Positions 33,891 through 41,965 of a stretch of 64,000 nucleotides of DNA are shown piece after piece. The translations under genes were made by a program, and so were the position numbers. The notes under the pieces were generated by a model. That model worked only from the letters and a program-made list of their open reading frames with translations. It ran no database searches and was not told where the DNA came from. This DNA comes from Bradyrhizobium zhanjiangense (lineage in GTDB: Bacteria > Pseudomonadota > Alphaproteobacteria > Rhizobiales > Xanthobacteraceae). The stretch is from positions 1,385,001 through 1,449,000 of the forward strand of contig NZ_CP022221.1 in NCBI RefSeq assembly GCF_004114935.1. The letters run 5' to 3'. Within the stretch, counting starts at the first letter, position 1. Each line of letters starts with the position of its first letter.

Positions 33891-34136
33891 ATGTCGGTAA
33901 GGTCTAAGGTCATTGAAGCGATCCAGCAGATCGCCAAGGAACAGCACGTCACGCTTCCTGCACTCTCGGACGATCTGTCCCTGCACGAGACGGGCTTCGA
34001 CTCGCTCGCCTTCGCGATCCTGGTCGCGCGTCTTGAGGACGAGACCGGCGTCGACCCCTTCACCATTTCCGAGGACGCAGCGTTCCCCGCCACCGTGGGC
34101 GATTTCGTGCGGGCCTACGAAAATGTCCCCGCGTGA
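33891..34136 (+). CDS. acyl carrier protein (stand-alone)
   Basis: An 81-residue four-helix carrier protein with the phosphopantetheine site GFDSLAFAIL (Ser38). It is distinct from the housekeeping AcpP (no DSLDTVE), so it serves a specialised pathway. It overlaps the next gene by 14 nt, implying translational coupling and a direct partnership with that adenylating enzyme. The 147 bp before it contain an inverted repeat CAATT-N7-AATTG (33770-33786). Confidence 0.88.
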   Translation: MSVRSKVIEAIQQIAKEQHVTLPALSDDLSLHETGFDSLAFAILVARLEDETGVDPFTISEDAAFPATVGDFVRAYENVPA

Positions 34137-35505
34137 GATCTTTGCGCTTCGCGACCATCTCGGCGCGGAGCTGAAGGGCCGCACGCTGTCAGATGCGCAG
34201 ACGAGCGTGTCGCTGACGGACATCCTGTCGCAGACGGTCCTCGGCGGCCGCCTGCGCGAATTGTCCGGCCGCTGTGTGCTGCTCAGGCTGTCCGACCAGC
34301 TCCGGTCGGGCCTTGCCATGATCGAGCTCGACGGCATCGCGCGTCGCATGCTGCTGTGCCCGCCCGATCTCAACCCGGCGCATCTCGATGCGTTGATCGC
34401 GGATGCCGGGATCGATGCCGTCGTGACTGACGAGCCGGATCGCTGGGCCAACACCGGCGTCGCGCTCATTGTCACTGCAGACCTGCCGCTCGAAGCGGCC
34501 GCGCCGGCGAAGACCGAACGTGCCACGGAATGGCTGATGCTGACTTCGGGTACGTCGGGCGTGCCCAAGATCGCCGGGCACACGCTGGAAGCACTCACCG
34601 GCGCAATCGTCGCCGAAGGCCCCGCGCGCGGACCTGCGCCGGTGTGGGCCACGTTCTACGACATCCGCCGCTATGGCGGGCTGCAAATCTTCCTCCGCGC
34701 CATCCTTTCCGCCGGCTCGATGGTGCTGTCGGACCCGCATGAGGCGCTGGCCGATCACGTCGCGCGGCTGAATGCGCGCGGCGTCTCGCATATCTCCGGC
34801 ACGCCCTCGCACTGGCGCAAGCTCCTGATGAGCGGCTCGGCGGCACAGTTCGCGCCGGGTTACGTCCGTCTCTCCGGCGAGATCGCCGATCAGGCGGTGC
34901 TGGACGGCTTGAAAGCGGCATTCCCCAAGGCCTCCGTCGGTCACGCCTATGCCTCGACCGAGGCCGGCGTCGGCTTCGCTGTCAATGACGGGCTGGAGGG
35001 TTTTCCGGCCGACTATCTCGGTAACCGCAATGGTGTCGAGATGAAGGTGGTCGACGGCTCGCTGCGCATCCGCTCGACGCGCACCGCGCACGCTTACATT
35101 GGCCGCAACGCTGCCGCGCTCACCGATGCGGACGGCTTTGTCGATAGCGGCGACATCGTCGAGCTGCGCGGCGATCGCTATTATTTCGTCGGCCGCCGCG
35201 GCGGCATCATCAATATCGGCGGGCTGAAGGTTCACCCCGAGGAGATCGAGGCGGTGATCAACCGCCATCCCGACGTGCGGATGTCACGGGCCAAATCCCG
35301 CCGCAGCCCGATCACCGGCGGCATCGTCGTCGCCGACGTGATCCTCGCCGACGGCTCCGATCCCGCGCGCGCGAAAGAGATCCGCGACCAGATCCTTGAC
35401 CAGTGCCGCGCCCAGCTCGCCTCGCACAAGGTGCCGGCGGTGATCCGTTTCGTCGAGGCGCTCGACGTCACTCCGGCCGGCAAACTGGCGCGCACCGATG
35501 CATAA
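34123..35505 (+). CDS. ANL-superfamily adenylating enzyme, probable acyl-ACP ligase
   Basis: A 460-residue adenylate-forming enzyme, shorter than usual acyl-CoA ligases because the N-terminal subdomain is reduced. Motifs: LMLTSGTSGVPKI, GHAYASTEAGVGF, DSGDIVELRGDRYYFVGRRGG, and the C-terminal catalytic lysine in TPAGKLAR. Its coupling to the carrier-protein gene suggests that it loads an acyl group onto that ACP (inference). The ATG lies inside the ACP gene; a longer frame reads antisense-like sequence through the whole ACP gene and was rejected. The next gene overlaps its stop by 8 nt. Confidence 0.85.
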   Translation: MSPREIFALRDHLGAELKGRTLSDAQTSVSLTDILSQTVLGGRLRELSGRCVLLRLSDQLRSGLAMIELDGIARRMLLCPPDLNPAHLDALIADAGIDAVVTDEPDRWANTGVALIVTADLPLEAAAPAKTERATEWLMLTSGTSGVPKIAGHTLEALTGAIVAEGPARGPAPVWATFYDIRRYGGLQIFLRAILSAGSMVLSDPHEALADHVARLNARGVSHISGTPSHWRKLLMSGSAAQFAPGYVRLSGEIADQAVLDGLKAAFPKASVGHAYASTEAGVGFAVNDGLEGFPADYLGNRNGVEMKVVDGSLRIRSTRTAHAYIGRNAAALTDADGFVDSGDIVELRGDRYYFVGRRGGIINIGGLKVHPEEIEAVINRHPDVRMSRAKSRRSPITGGIVVADVILADGSDPARAKEIRDQILDQCRAQLASHKVPAVIRFVEALDVTPAGKLARTDA

Positions 35506-36220
35506 TGTTCTCGTCACCGGCGGCAGCCGCGGCATTGGCCTTGCGATCGCAAGGCGCCTCGCCGGCGCTGGCTTCAACGTGATTGCCGCCGCACGGCGCG
35601 AGAGCGAGGAGCTCAAGGCCGCAATCGCCGCGTCTGAGGGACGCCTGCATTTCCGCGCCTGCGATCTCGCCGTGATCGACGCGATCCCCGCTTTCGCAAA
35701 GCTCGTCCGCGACGAATTCGGCCCGATCTACGGCCTCGTCAACAATGCCGGCCTCGGCACCGAAGGCCTGCTCGCCACCATGCACAATTCCGAGATCGAG
35801 GCGCTGGTGCAGCTCAACGTGCTGTCGCCGATCATCCTCACCAAATATGTCGCGCGGCAGATGATGGCCGATGGCGCCGGCCGCATCATCAACATCTCCT
35901 CGATCATCGCGACCACCGGCTATAATGGCCTCTCCGTCTACGGCGCCACCAAGGCGGCCGCGACCGGCTTCACCCGCTCGCTGGCGCGCGAGGTCGGCAA
36001 GCTCGGTATCACCGTGAATGCGATCGCGCCGGGATTCATCGACACCGAGCTGACGCACAATCTCTCCGACGAGGGACGCAAACGCATCGCCGGCCGCAGC
36101 GCACTGCGCCGCCTGCCGGAGACAGAGGACGTCGCGCGCATGGTGGAATATCTGCTCGGTGAGGGCGGCCGCAACGTCACCGGCACCGTCTTCACGATCG
36201 ACGCGGGGAATACGGCGTAG
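35498..36220 (+). CDS. SDR oxidoreductase, FabG-like 3-oxoacyl reductase
   Basis: A 240-residue short-chain dehydrogenase with TGGSRGIG, NNAG (VNNAGLGTEG), Ser in INISSIIATTGYNG and YGATKAA catalytic Tyr/Lys. It closely resembles FabG-type 3-oxoacyl-ACP reductases. It overlaps the adenylating enzyme gene and closes the cassette. With the ACP it probably reduces an ACP-bound or CoA-bound acyl intermediate. No ketosynthase is present nearby, so chain extension would have to occur elsewhere. Confidence 0.88.
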   Translation: MHNVLVTGGSRGIGLAIARRLAGAGFNVIAAARRESEELKAAIAASEGRLHFRACDLAVIDAIPAFAKLVRDEFGPIYGLVNNAGLGTEGLLATMHNSEIEALVQLNVLSPIILTKYVARQMMADGAGRIINISSIIATTGYNGLSVYGATKAAATGFTRSLAREVGKLGITVNAIAPGFIDTELTHNLSDEGRKRIAGRSALRRLPETEDVARMVEYLLGEGGRNVTGTVFTIDAGNTA

Positions 36221-36244
36221 CGGAACTCTGTCGCCGCAATAGAT

Positions 36245-36287
36245 TTGATCCGGCTCAATTTGAATTCACCGGATTTGGTCGTATGAT
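36245..36287 (+). promoter_or_regulatory. FixK/FNR-type box with -10 element
   Basis: TTGA-N6-TCAA (36245-36258, TTGATCCGGCTCAA) followed by TATGAT (36282-36287). The centre-to-centre distance of 33 bp is right for a class II FNR-family promoter. Transcription would start near 36293, about 53 nt before a small ORF. Confidence 0.6.
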
Positions 36288-36345
36288 GCCCCGCAATCGG
36301 TTGGGTTACGTCAATCGATCTGCCCTAATCGACAGGGAGCAGTCC

Positions 36346-36546
36346 ATGACCGCTTCGAATCTGGGCCGGGCGTCAGCAGAGCAGTCTTGCTCGAGGCCGG
36401 ACGATGTCCATTGCCAGCCGATGTCGCATCAGAATTCCGGTGATCACGGCCACGAAATGTATCCGCAGCAATTCGTGCGGCTGGTCGGCTGTCACGATGT
36501 CCCCGCGTCAACGGTGCGCAAGCGTCAGGACGAGAAGCTGCACTAA
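36346..36546 (+). CDS. small hypothetical protein, predicted FixK-controlled
   Basis: A 66-residue hydrophilic protein with no family that I recognise. It has several histidines (HCQPMSHQNSGDHGHEMYP) and three cysteines, which would suit metal binding, but no ordered motif. Support for a real gene comes from AGGGAG 7 nt before the ATG and a FixK-type promoter at the right distance. It ends 4 nt before the convergent ribbon-helix-helix gene. Confidence 0.55.
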   Translation: MTASNLGRASAEQSCSRPDDVHCQPMSHQNSGDHGHEMYPQQFVRLVGCHDVPASTVRKRQDEKLH

Positions 36547-36550
36547 CCAC

Positions 36551-36946
36551 TCACCTCTGATGCTTCGGCAAGTCAATTCGTTCATGTGAGAACTCCGGCG
36601 GCCCCTCGGTGAGGCGGCGGATGCGGCGCTCGCGTTCGTCTGCCGGCAATGCGGGATCAAGCAGTGCGTCGATCTCGTGCACGGCGATGTATTCAATCTG
36701 CGTGGCGTCCGATGTGATCGCGTGCGCTGATGCCGGTTCGGCAGGCGCGATCTTCAGCGCCAGTTCGACGAGCTTGCAGATTGCATCCGAGCGGGTCAGC
36801 TGATGGGCTTCAGCCCAGGCATCGACGGCGGCGGTCAGCCGTTCCGGCATCTTCACCGCGCTGATTGCGTCGAGGCCCGTGCGCCGGCGTACGGGTGAGG
36901 TCGAGTCCTTGTTGCCGATGTCGGACACTTCGATGATCCCGGGCAT
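36551..36946 (-). CDS. ribbon-helix-helix domain protein
   Basis: A 131-residue protein. The central segment AVKMPERLTAAVDAWAEAHQLTRSDAICKLVELAL has the beta-helix-helix pattern of CopG/Arc-type DNA-binding domains (landmarks VKMPERL and TRSDAICKLVELAL). The C-terminal part is acidic and unassigned. No toxin gene is adjacent, so a toxin-antitoxin role is not supported; an autonomous regulator is possible. A perfect FixK/FNR box is centred 52 bp before its start codon on this strand. Confidence 0.65.
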   Translation of the reverse strand: MPGIIEVSDIGNKDSTSPVRRRTGLDAISAVKMPERLTAAVDAWAEAHQLTRSDAICKLVELALKIAPAEPASAHAITSDATQIEYIAVHEIDALLDPALPADERERRIRRLTEGPPEFSHERIDLPKHQR

Positions 36947-36991
36947 TCATTTTCGATAAATCAAGAGTAAACGCCTTTTGCGGTGTGTCGT

Positions 36992-37005
36992 TTGATGTCG
37001 ATCAA
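36992..37005. promoter_or_regulatory. perfect FixK/FNR box between RHH and DUF3095 genes
   Basis: TTGAT-GTCG-ATCAA is the full palindromic FNR/FixK site. On the minus strand TACTCT (36969-36964) lies 32 bp from its centre, giving a class II promoter with a leader of about 11 nt for the ribbon-helix-helix gene. The DUF3095 gene starts 160 bp away on the other side. Confidence 0.6.
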
Positions 37006-37164
37006 TGACAAACTGCAGCACTGCATCGCGGTGCGAGCTTGTTGTCCGGCTCCATTTCGGCCAATGATCGGGACGTCGCGGAGAGGCCGGCCGGCGAACC
37101 CGGATCGATCCTGCCACGTATCTACTTTTCGCAACGCGCCATCCCAACCGTCCGGCATCACCCG

Positions 37165-38310
37165 ATGACATCAGGCGAATCCTTCTACAGCGGCATTCCG
37201 GTCTTCCGTGGTTTCACCAGCCTGATGGACCCGGTGCTGTATGCGCCGCTGCCGGACGACTGGAGCGTCGGCGTTGCCGACATCGTCGATTCGACCAAGG
37301 CTATCGCGGCGCAGCGCTACAAGGCGGTGAACATGGCCGGCGCCGCCGTGATCGCGGCGGTGACCAACGCGTTGGAGGGGCGCGAATTCCCCTTCGTGTT
37401 CGGCGGCGACGGTGCCAGCTTTGCGGTCGCGCCTCACGATCTCGAACTGGCCCGCGACGCGCTGGCGGCGACCGCGACCTGGGTGCGTGAGGATCTTGAT
37501 CTGAAGATGCGCGTCGCCCTGGTGCCGGTCAGCGCCATCCGTGCGCAGGGCCTCGACGTACGCGTCGCACGCTTCGGTCCGTCGGCGAACCTGTCCTATG
37601 CGATGTTCTCCGGCGGCGGCCTCGCCTGGGCCGACGCCGCGATGAAGCGCGGCGAGTTCGCGGTGACCGAGGCGCCGGACGGCACGCAGCCCGATCTCTC
37701 CGGCCTGTCCTGCCGCTTCGAGGTGATGCCGGCGTCACGCGGATTGATCCTGTCGGTGCTGGTGATGCCGGCGCGTGGCGCTGACCCGCTGGCTTTCCGC
37801 AAGGTGATCGAGGACATCATCCATCTCGTCGAGCGCAGTCCGGATGGCGGCCGCCCGGTGCCGGCGCAGGGGCCGCCGCTGAAATGGCCGCCGCAGGGGC
37901 TGGATTATGAAGCCCGCAGCAGGCGCGGCGGCCCGCTGCTTGCCCGCCGGGCCGCCGTCCTGGCCTACACGTTGTTCGCCTATCTGATCATGCGCTTCGA
38001 CATCAAGGTCGGCGGCTTCGTGCCAAACGTCTACAAGCGTCAGGTGGTCGAGAACTCGGACTTCAGGAAATATGACGACGGATTGCGCATGATCCTCGAC
38101 TGTACGAACGAGCTCGAACGCGCGCTGAGCGATCGTCTCGCTGCGGCCGCGCGCGAGGGCATCGTGCGCTACGGCCTCTATCAGCAGGACGCTGCGATGA
38201 TGACCTGCTTCACGCCCTCGGCGCTGCGCAGCGACCACGTCCATTTCATCGACGGCGCGCGGGGCGGCTATGCCTCGGCTGCGACGGCGTTGAAGGCAAT
38301 GACGACGTGA
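37165..38310 (+). CDS. DUF3095 protein, class III nucleotidyl cyclase-like
   Basis: A 381-residue protein with a cyclase-type palm signature. VADIVDSTKAI (Asp39) resembles the first metal site of class III adenylyl cyclases, and FVFGGDGASFAV (Asp82, 43 residues later) resembles the second. The C-terminal half carries MRFDIKVGGFVPNVYK and DNSDFRKYDDGLRMILDC-like segments typical of DUF3095. Whether it makes cAMP, another nucleotide or nothing is unknown. The start at MTSGESF has no strong ribosome site; an upstream in-frame start exists but gives an atypical N-terminus. Confidence 0.75.
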   Translation: MTSGESFYSGIPVFRGFTSLMDPVLYAPLPDDWSVGVADIVDSTKAIAAQRYKAVNMAGAAVIAAVTNALEGREFPFVFGGDGASFAVAPHDLELARDALAATATWVREDLDLKMRVALVPVSAIRAQGLDVRVARFGPSANLSYAMFSGGGLAWADAAMKRGEFAVTEAPDGTQPDLSGLSCRFEVMPASRGLILSVLVMPARGADPLAFRKVIEDIIHLVERSPDGGRPVPAQGPPLKWPPQGLDYEARSRRGGPLLARRAAVLAYTLFAYLIMRFDIKVGGFVPNVYKRQVVENSDFRKYDDGLRMILDCTNELERALSDRLAAAAREGIVRYGLYQQDAAMMTCFTPSALRSDHVHFIDGARGGYASAATALKAMTT

Positions 38311-38317
38311 GCGGCGG

Positions 38318-38752
38318 CTATCGCCCCGCGCGCGTCCAGGTCTCGCCGCCGCAGAGGGCGCCGACGCAGCCCTCGACGCGCAGCGAATCCGCGCCCGTCA
38401 CGCTGATACTGCTCGCATAGGTGCTGCCGTCGTCGGCATTGTAGATCTGGCCCGACCATTTGTTCGGAGCTGACGGCTGCATGCCGCTGAACAATGGCAG
38501 GCCGATCATCGGACGCCTGGCGAGCGCGGGATTGGGATTCTTGGTGTCGGTCGCGGGCTGACCGGTCGCGGTGTCCATGGGTTCGCGCAGCCAGACGATG
38601 TGGCCGCAGATGCCGCCGCCGCATTTGCTGATCTTCACGCGCGCATCACCTGCCTGGGTGAGCCAGGTCCCGTCGGCGCTCTGCGCATGGGCGCTCGTCG
38701 CGCCAAGCAGCGCAGCCAGGACGACGAAGGGAATCGCGAATCTTCTGAACAT
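38318..38752 (-). CDS. DUF2147 family secreted protein
   Basis: A 144-residue exported protein. The signal peptide is MFRRFAIPFVVLAALLGATSAHA (landmark FVVLAALLGATSAHA). The lipocalin-like DUF2147 core follows: DGTWLTQAGDARVKISKCGGGICGHIVWLRE (landmark ISKCGGGICGHIVWL), MIGLPLFSGMQPSAPNKWSGQIYN and VEGCVGALCGGETWTR. The two cysteine pairs are conserved in the family. The function is unknown. A longer frame upstream lacks a signal peptide and was not used. Confidence 0.85.
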   Translation of the reverse strand: MFRRFAIPFVVLAALLGATSAHAQSADGTWLTQAGDARVKISKCGGGICGHIVWLREPMDTATGQPATDTKNPNPALARRPMIGLPLFSGMQPSAPNKWSGQIYNADDGSTYASSISVTGADSLRVEGCVGALCGGETWTRAGR

Positions 38753-38861
38753 GGAGAGAGCCCCGAAAATGAAAGGCGCCTCCATAGCAGTCCGGCAGGA
38801 TAGTGCAACGCTGGATGGAATCACATTCCTGCGCTTACTGTCTGCGCTTGTTCGCCTGCGC

Positions 38862-40247
38862 TCATTTGCCCCAGTGCACGAAGGCGACCGAGACGGCGGT
38901 CGAGAGCCCGAACAGGACCATGGCGCCGCCGACCAGAGCGAACAAGGTCCAGGCCGGCGCCTGCATCGTCATGAGGCCGACGCCGCCGATCGCGACGATC
39001 AGGAGCCGCACTGTGGAGGCAAGCACGGGCCCGCCGACGCGCGCCGCGCCTTGTGAGGAGAAGTACAACGATACGCCCATGCCGAAAAACACGAAGGCCG
39101 GACCTGCCCAGTGGAAATAGCTGTACGCGGCGGCGGTAACGCCCGGATCCCGCGTGAACAGCGCGACCCACAGCGACGGATCGAGCGCGATCGCGAGGCC
39201 GATCAGGCCGACCGTGAGTCCGGAGGCGGCGGCCGCGGTCCAGGCCACGCGCCGCGCGCGCTTCCGATGTCCGGCGCCGATCGCCATGCCGACCATCGGC
39301 ACCGATGCGATGCCGAAGGCGAAGGTGATCGGGATCAGCAAGAATTCCAGCCGCGAGCCGATGCCGTAGCCGGCCAGCATCTCGGTGCCGAAGGTCGCGA
39401 GGATTTTTGTGAAGATCAGAATGGTGAGCACGGTCTGGAGCGGCGACAGGCAGGCCACCGCGCCCACTTTCAGAATGTCCACGAACATCGCGCGCTCGAA
39501 ATGGAAGGCGCGGAAGTCGAGCGGCAGCCTGCTGCGGCCGGACAAGAGGTACCAGAGCAAGAAGATCGCGGCACAGCTGAACGCGATCAGCTGGCCGCTC
39601 GCGACGCCGGGCATGCCGAATTGCTTCACGCCGAACAGGCCAAGCCCCAGCGTGCCGCCGAGTGCGACCTGGAGCAGGCTCGCCCCGATCAACGTCATCG
39701 AAGGCAGACGCATGTCGCCGGTGCCGCGGATCACCGAGGCCAGCGTATTGACGAGCCAGATCGCGACCGCGCCGGAGAACAGCACCTGCGAGTAGCCGCT
39801 GGCCTCCTCCAGCACGCGCTCGCGGCCGCCGAGCAGCGCGAAGAACGAGCGGCCGAAGATGAGCATCATCACCGTGAAGAACAGGCCGCCGCAGAGGCCG
39901 ATGATGGCGGCATGCAGCGCCAGCGTCGCGGCGCGGTCGCGATCTCCTGCGCCGAGCGCGCGGCTGATCGCGGAGGAGACGCCGCCGCCCATCGCGCCCG
40001 CGCTCATCATCTGCGTCAGCATCGCGAACGGAAACACCAGCGCGATCGCGGCGAGCGGGATGGTGCCGAGCCGACCGATATAGGACGTCTCTGCGATCGC
40101 AACCAGCGTGCTGCCGACCATCGCGATCATGTTTGGGATCGCGAGCCGCAGCAATGTCGGCAGAATCGGCGCCGTCAGCAGGTTGGCGATGGGGGAGGCG
40201 ACCGGCGCAAGCGGCGGGACGGCGTCTGCAGGGGCGTCGATCGTCAT
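38862..40247 (-). CDS. MATE family efflux transporter
   Basis: A 461-residue multidrug and toxin extrusion protein with about 12 transmembrane segments in two homologous halves (for example LAIPNMIAMVGSTLVAIAETSYIGRLG, landmark AETSYIGRLG, and the second-half FGIASVPMVGMAIGAGHRKRARR). It exports cationic compounds with Na+ or H+ influx. The preferred ATG is MTIDAPADA; a GTG 6 nt upstream is also open. A single gene; the substrate is unknown. Confidence 0.92.
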   Translation of the reverse strand: MTIDAPADAVPPLAPVASPIANLLTAPILPTLLRLAIPNMIAMVGSTLVAIAETSYIGRLGTIPLAAIALVFPFAMLTQMMSAGAMGGGVSSAISRALGAGDRDRAATLALHAAIIGLCGGLFFTVMMLIFGRSFFALLGGRERVLEEASGYSQVLFSGAVAIWLVNTLASVIRGTGDMRLPSMTLIGASLLQVALGGTLGLGLFGVKQFGMPGVASGQLIAFSCAAIFLLWYLLSGRSRLPLDFRAFHFERAMFVDILKVGAVACLSPLQTVLTILIFTKILATFGTEMLAGYGIGSRLEFLLIPITFAFGIASVPMVGMAIGAGHRKRARRVAWTAAAASGLTVGLIGLAIALDPSLWVALFTRDPGVTAAAYSYFHWAGPAFVFFGMGVSLYFSSQGAARVGGPVLASTVRLLIVAIGGVGLMTMQAPAWTLFALVGGAMVLFGLSTAVSVAFVHWGK

Positions 40248-40329
40248 GTTCACCGGGCGGAATATTAAATGATGGTCGACATATTATAGGGTGTGAGGCG
40301 GCCGGCGCAGCCCTCCGCTCACGCAGGGC

Positions 40330-40857
40330 TCACCAGGGCAGGCCGCATAGGTCGATGGTGCCTAGCGTCGGCGCCCGGACGATGTCGAAGACGTAGGGTG
40401 CCATGTAGTCGAAGCGGATTCGTCCCTCCGGCTGCTCGCAATAGACCTCGCCCTTGAAGGGCTGCCATCGGCGCGCCTCGTAGAACGCGAAATTGTGCGG
40501 CTCGCAGAACAACAGCGCGAAGCGCACCGCCTCGTTGGCGCGCATAGTGTGCACCGCCGCGTCGATCGCCATGGTTGCATAGCCGCGACCGCGCCGGTCC
40601 TCGCGGGTACAGACGCCTCCGATGCCGCCGACATGGACCTTCTGTCCGTTCCAGGTGACGGTCCGGAAGTAGACGCCGACATGGCAGACGAGGCCGTCGT
40701 CGGGCGTGTCGAGCAGCACGCGAAGATGAGCGTTATCCCATTTGACGTGAGCCCAAGGCTTATCCGCAACCATGTGTGGGCCCCAGATTGCCTGGTGCAG
40801 CGGCTCTGCGATCGGCCACGAGGCGTCGCCGTTCAAAATGTCGATCTCGATGCTCAT
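40330..40857 (-). CDS. GNAT family N-acetyltransferase
   Basis: A 175-residue acetyltransferase with the acetyl-CoA-binding motif A (VHVGGIGGVCTREDRRGRGYATMAIDAA; key landmark CTREDRRGRGYATM) and motif B (ALLFCEPHNFAFYEARRW). The N-terminal segment WPIAEPLHQAIWGPHMVADKPWAHVKW resembles the NodA/aminoglycoside-type fold, but the acceptor is unknown. It is divergent from sodB across 245 bp that contain the sodB promoter. Confidence 0.85.
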   Translation of the reverse strand: MSIEIDILNGDASWPIAEPLHQAIWGPHMVADKPWAHVKWDNAHLRVLLDTPDDGLVCHVGVYFRTVTWNGQKVHVGGIGGVCTREDRRGRGYATMAIDAAVHTMRANEAVRFALLFCEPHNFAFYEARRWQPFKGEVYCEQPEGRIRFDYMAPYVFDIVRAPTLGTIDLCGLPW

Positions 40858-41041
40858 GGCTCTGTCTTTCGCAAGGTCGGTCCGTGGTGCATTCGTTCTG
40901 CCATAAGCGCCTCAAAGGCAATGATATTTTGCATCACGCCACCAAGGCCGCGCGAATGTCCGCGTGCTGCGACGATTTTATGCAATCGTGCCAAGCGTTC
41001 GCATCACGCATTTTCGCAAATTGGCGGTATTTAACGACGCA

Positions 41042-41067
41042 GGAACCTTCTATAAGGGGTGACCGTT
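41042..41067 (+). promoter_or_regulatory. EcfG-type general stress promoter of sodB
   Basis: GGAAC (41042-41046), 17 nt, CGTT (41064-41067): a full match to the alphaproteobacterial general stress consensus GGAAC-N16/17-CGTT. The start would be near 41074, giving a leader of about 29 nt. Confidence 0.75.
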
Positions 41068-41102
41068 AGAACTCGTTCCCCACCAGTTGCGGACAAGAAG
41101 CC

Positions 41103-41699
41103 ATGACCTTTACGCTGCCCCCTCTCCCTTACGCCTATGACGCCCTCGGCCAGTATATGTCGAAGGAGACGCTGGAATATCATCACGACAAGCATCATCA
41201 GGCCTACGTCACCAACGGCAACAACGCGCTCAAGGGGACCGAATGGGAAGGCAAATCCCTTGAAGAGATCGTCAAGGGCTCGTTCGGCAAGAACCCCGCG
41301 GTGTTCAACAATGCCGGCCAGCACTACAACCACATCCACTTCTGGAGCTGGATGAAGCCCAATGGCGGCGGCACCAAGCTGCCCGGCAAGCTCGAGAAGA
41401 AGATCAACGAGGACCTCGGCGGCTTCGATAAATTCAAGACCGACTTCCAGGCGGCCGGCGTCGGCCAGTTCGGCTCCGGCTGGTGCTGGCTCCAGGTCAA
41501 GAACGGCAAGCTCGAGATCTCCAAGACCCCGAACGGCGAGAATCCGCTGGTGCACGGCGCCACCCCGATCCTCGGCTGCGACGTCTGGGAGCACTCCTAC
41601 TACATCGACTATCGCAACCGCCGTCCGGACTATCTCAAGGCGTTCGTCGAGAACCTCGTGAACTGGGAATACGTCGAGTCTCTGTTCGAGAAGGCGTAG
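41103..41699 (+). CDS. sodB: superoxide dismutase, iron type
   Basis: A 198-residue Fe/Mn-family superoxide dismutase converting superoxide to hydrogen peroxide and oxygen in the cytoplasm. The metal ligands are His27, His77, Asp160 and His164 (LEYHHDKHHQAYV, YNHIHFW, CDVWEHSYY). Gln73 in the N-terminal domain supports the iron rather than manganese type. GGACAAGAAG precedes the ATG. An EcfG promoter upstream and a hairpin terminator downstream make it a single-gene unit in the general stress regulon (inference). Confidence 0.95.
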   Translation: MTFTLPPLPYAYDALGQYMSKETLEYHHDKHHQAYVTNGNNALKGTEWEGKSLEEIVKGSFGKNPAVFNNAGQHYNHIHFWSWMKPNGGGTKLPGKLEKKINEDLGGFDKFKTDFQAAGVGQFGSGWCWLQVKNGKLEISKTPNGENPLVHGATPILGCDVWEHSYYIDYRNRRPDYLKAFVENLVNWEYVESLFEKA

Positions 41700-41708
41700 G
41701 CATTTGGA

Positions 41709-41812
41709 GTCATTCCGGGGCGCGCCAAGCGCGCGCCCGGAATCCATTTGTCCACTCGGGATGACGCCCGATGGATTCCGGGTTCGGCGCTGACGCGCCG
41801 CCCCGGAATGAC
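41709..41812. repeat. intergenic palindromic repeat, family A
   Basis: Arms GTCATTCCGGGGCGCGCC and GCGCCGCCCCGGAATGAC, with inner CCCGGAATCCAT / ATGGATTCCGGG. It begins 10 nt after the sodB stop and precedes a second, intrinsic terminator. Confidence 0.88.
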
Positions 41813-41824
41813 AGAGTAGAGAAG

Positions 41825-41851
41825 GGCGGTCGCATGCGCGGCCGCCTTTTT
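41825..41851 (+). terminator. rho-independent terminator after sodB
   Basis: GGCGGTCGC and GCGGCCGCC pair over nine positions with one mismatch, followed by TTTTT. Confidence 0.75.
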
Positions 41852-41965
41852 GCTGTGCGGAATTGCCCTGCGCGGTGCGCGTATCGGCCTGTGATCGTTC
41901 CGTTTGCATCGCATGGGCAGCCCCCTTAAGCAGGATGGGCATCACCCTCGATCCGACCGAGCCCG

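Noticed and set aside
36551..36946. Toxin-antitoxin system around the ribbon-helix-helix protein
   Set aside because: No toxin-like ORF overlaps or adjoins it on the same strand; the neighbour is a convergent small ORF.
41046..41070. Housekeeping promoter for sodB from TATAAG in the upstream region
   Set aside because: The TATAAG has no matching -35 at the right distance, while the EcfG-type motif around it is complete.
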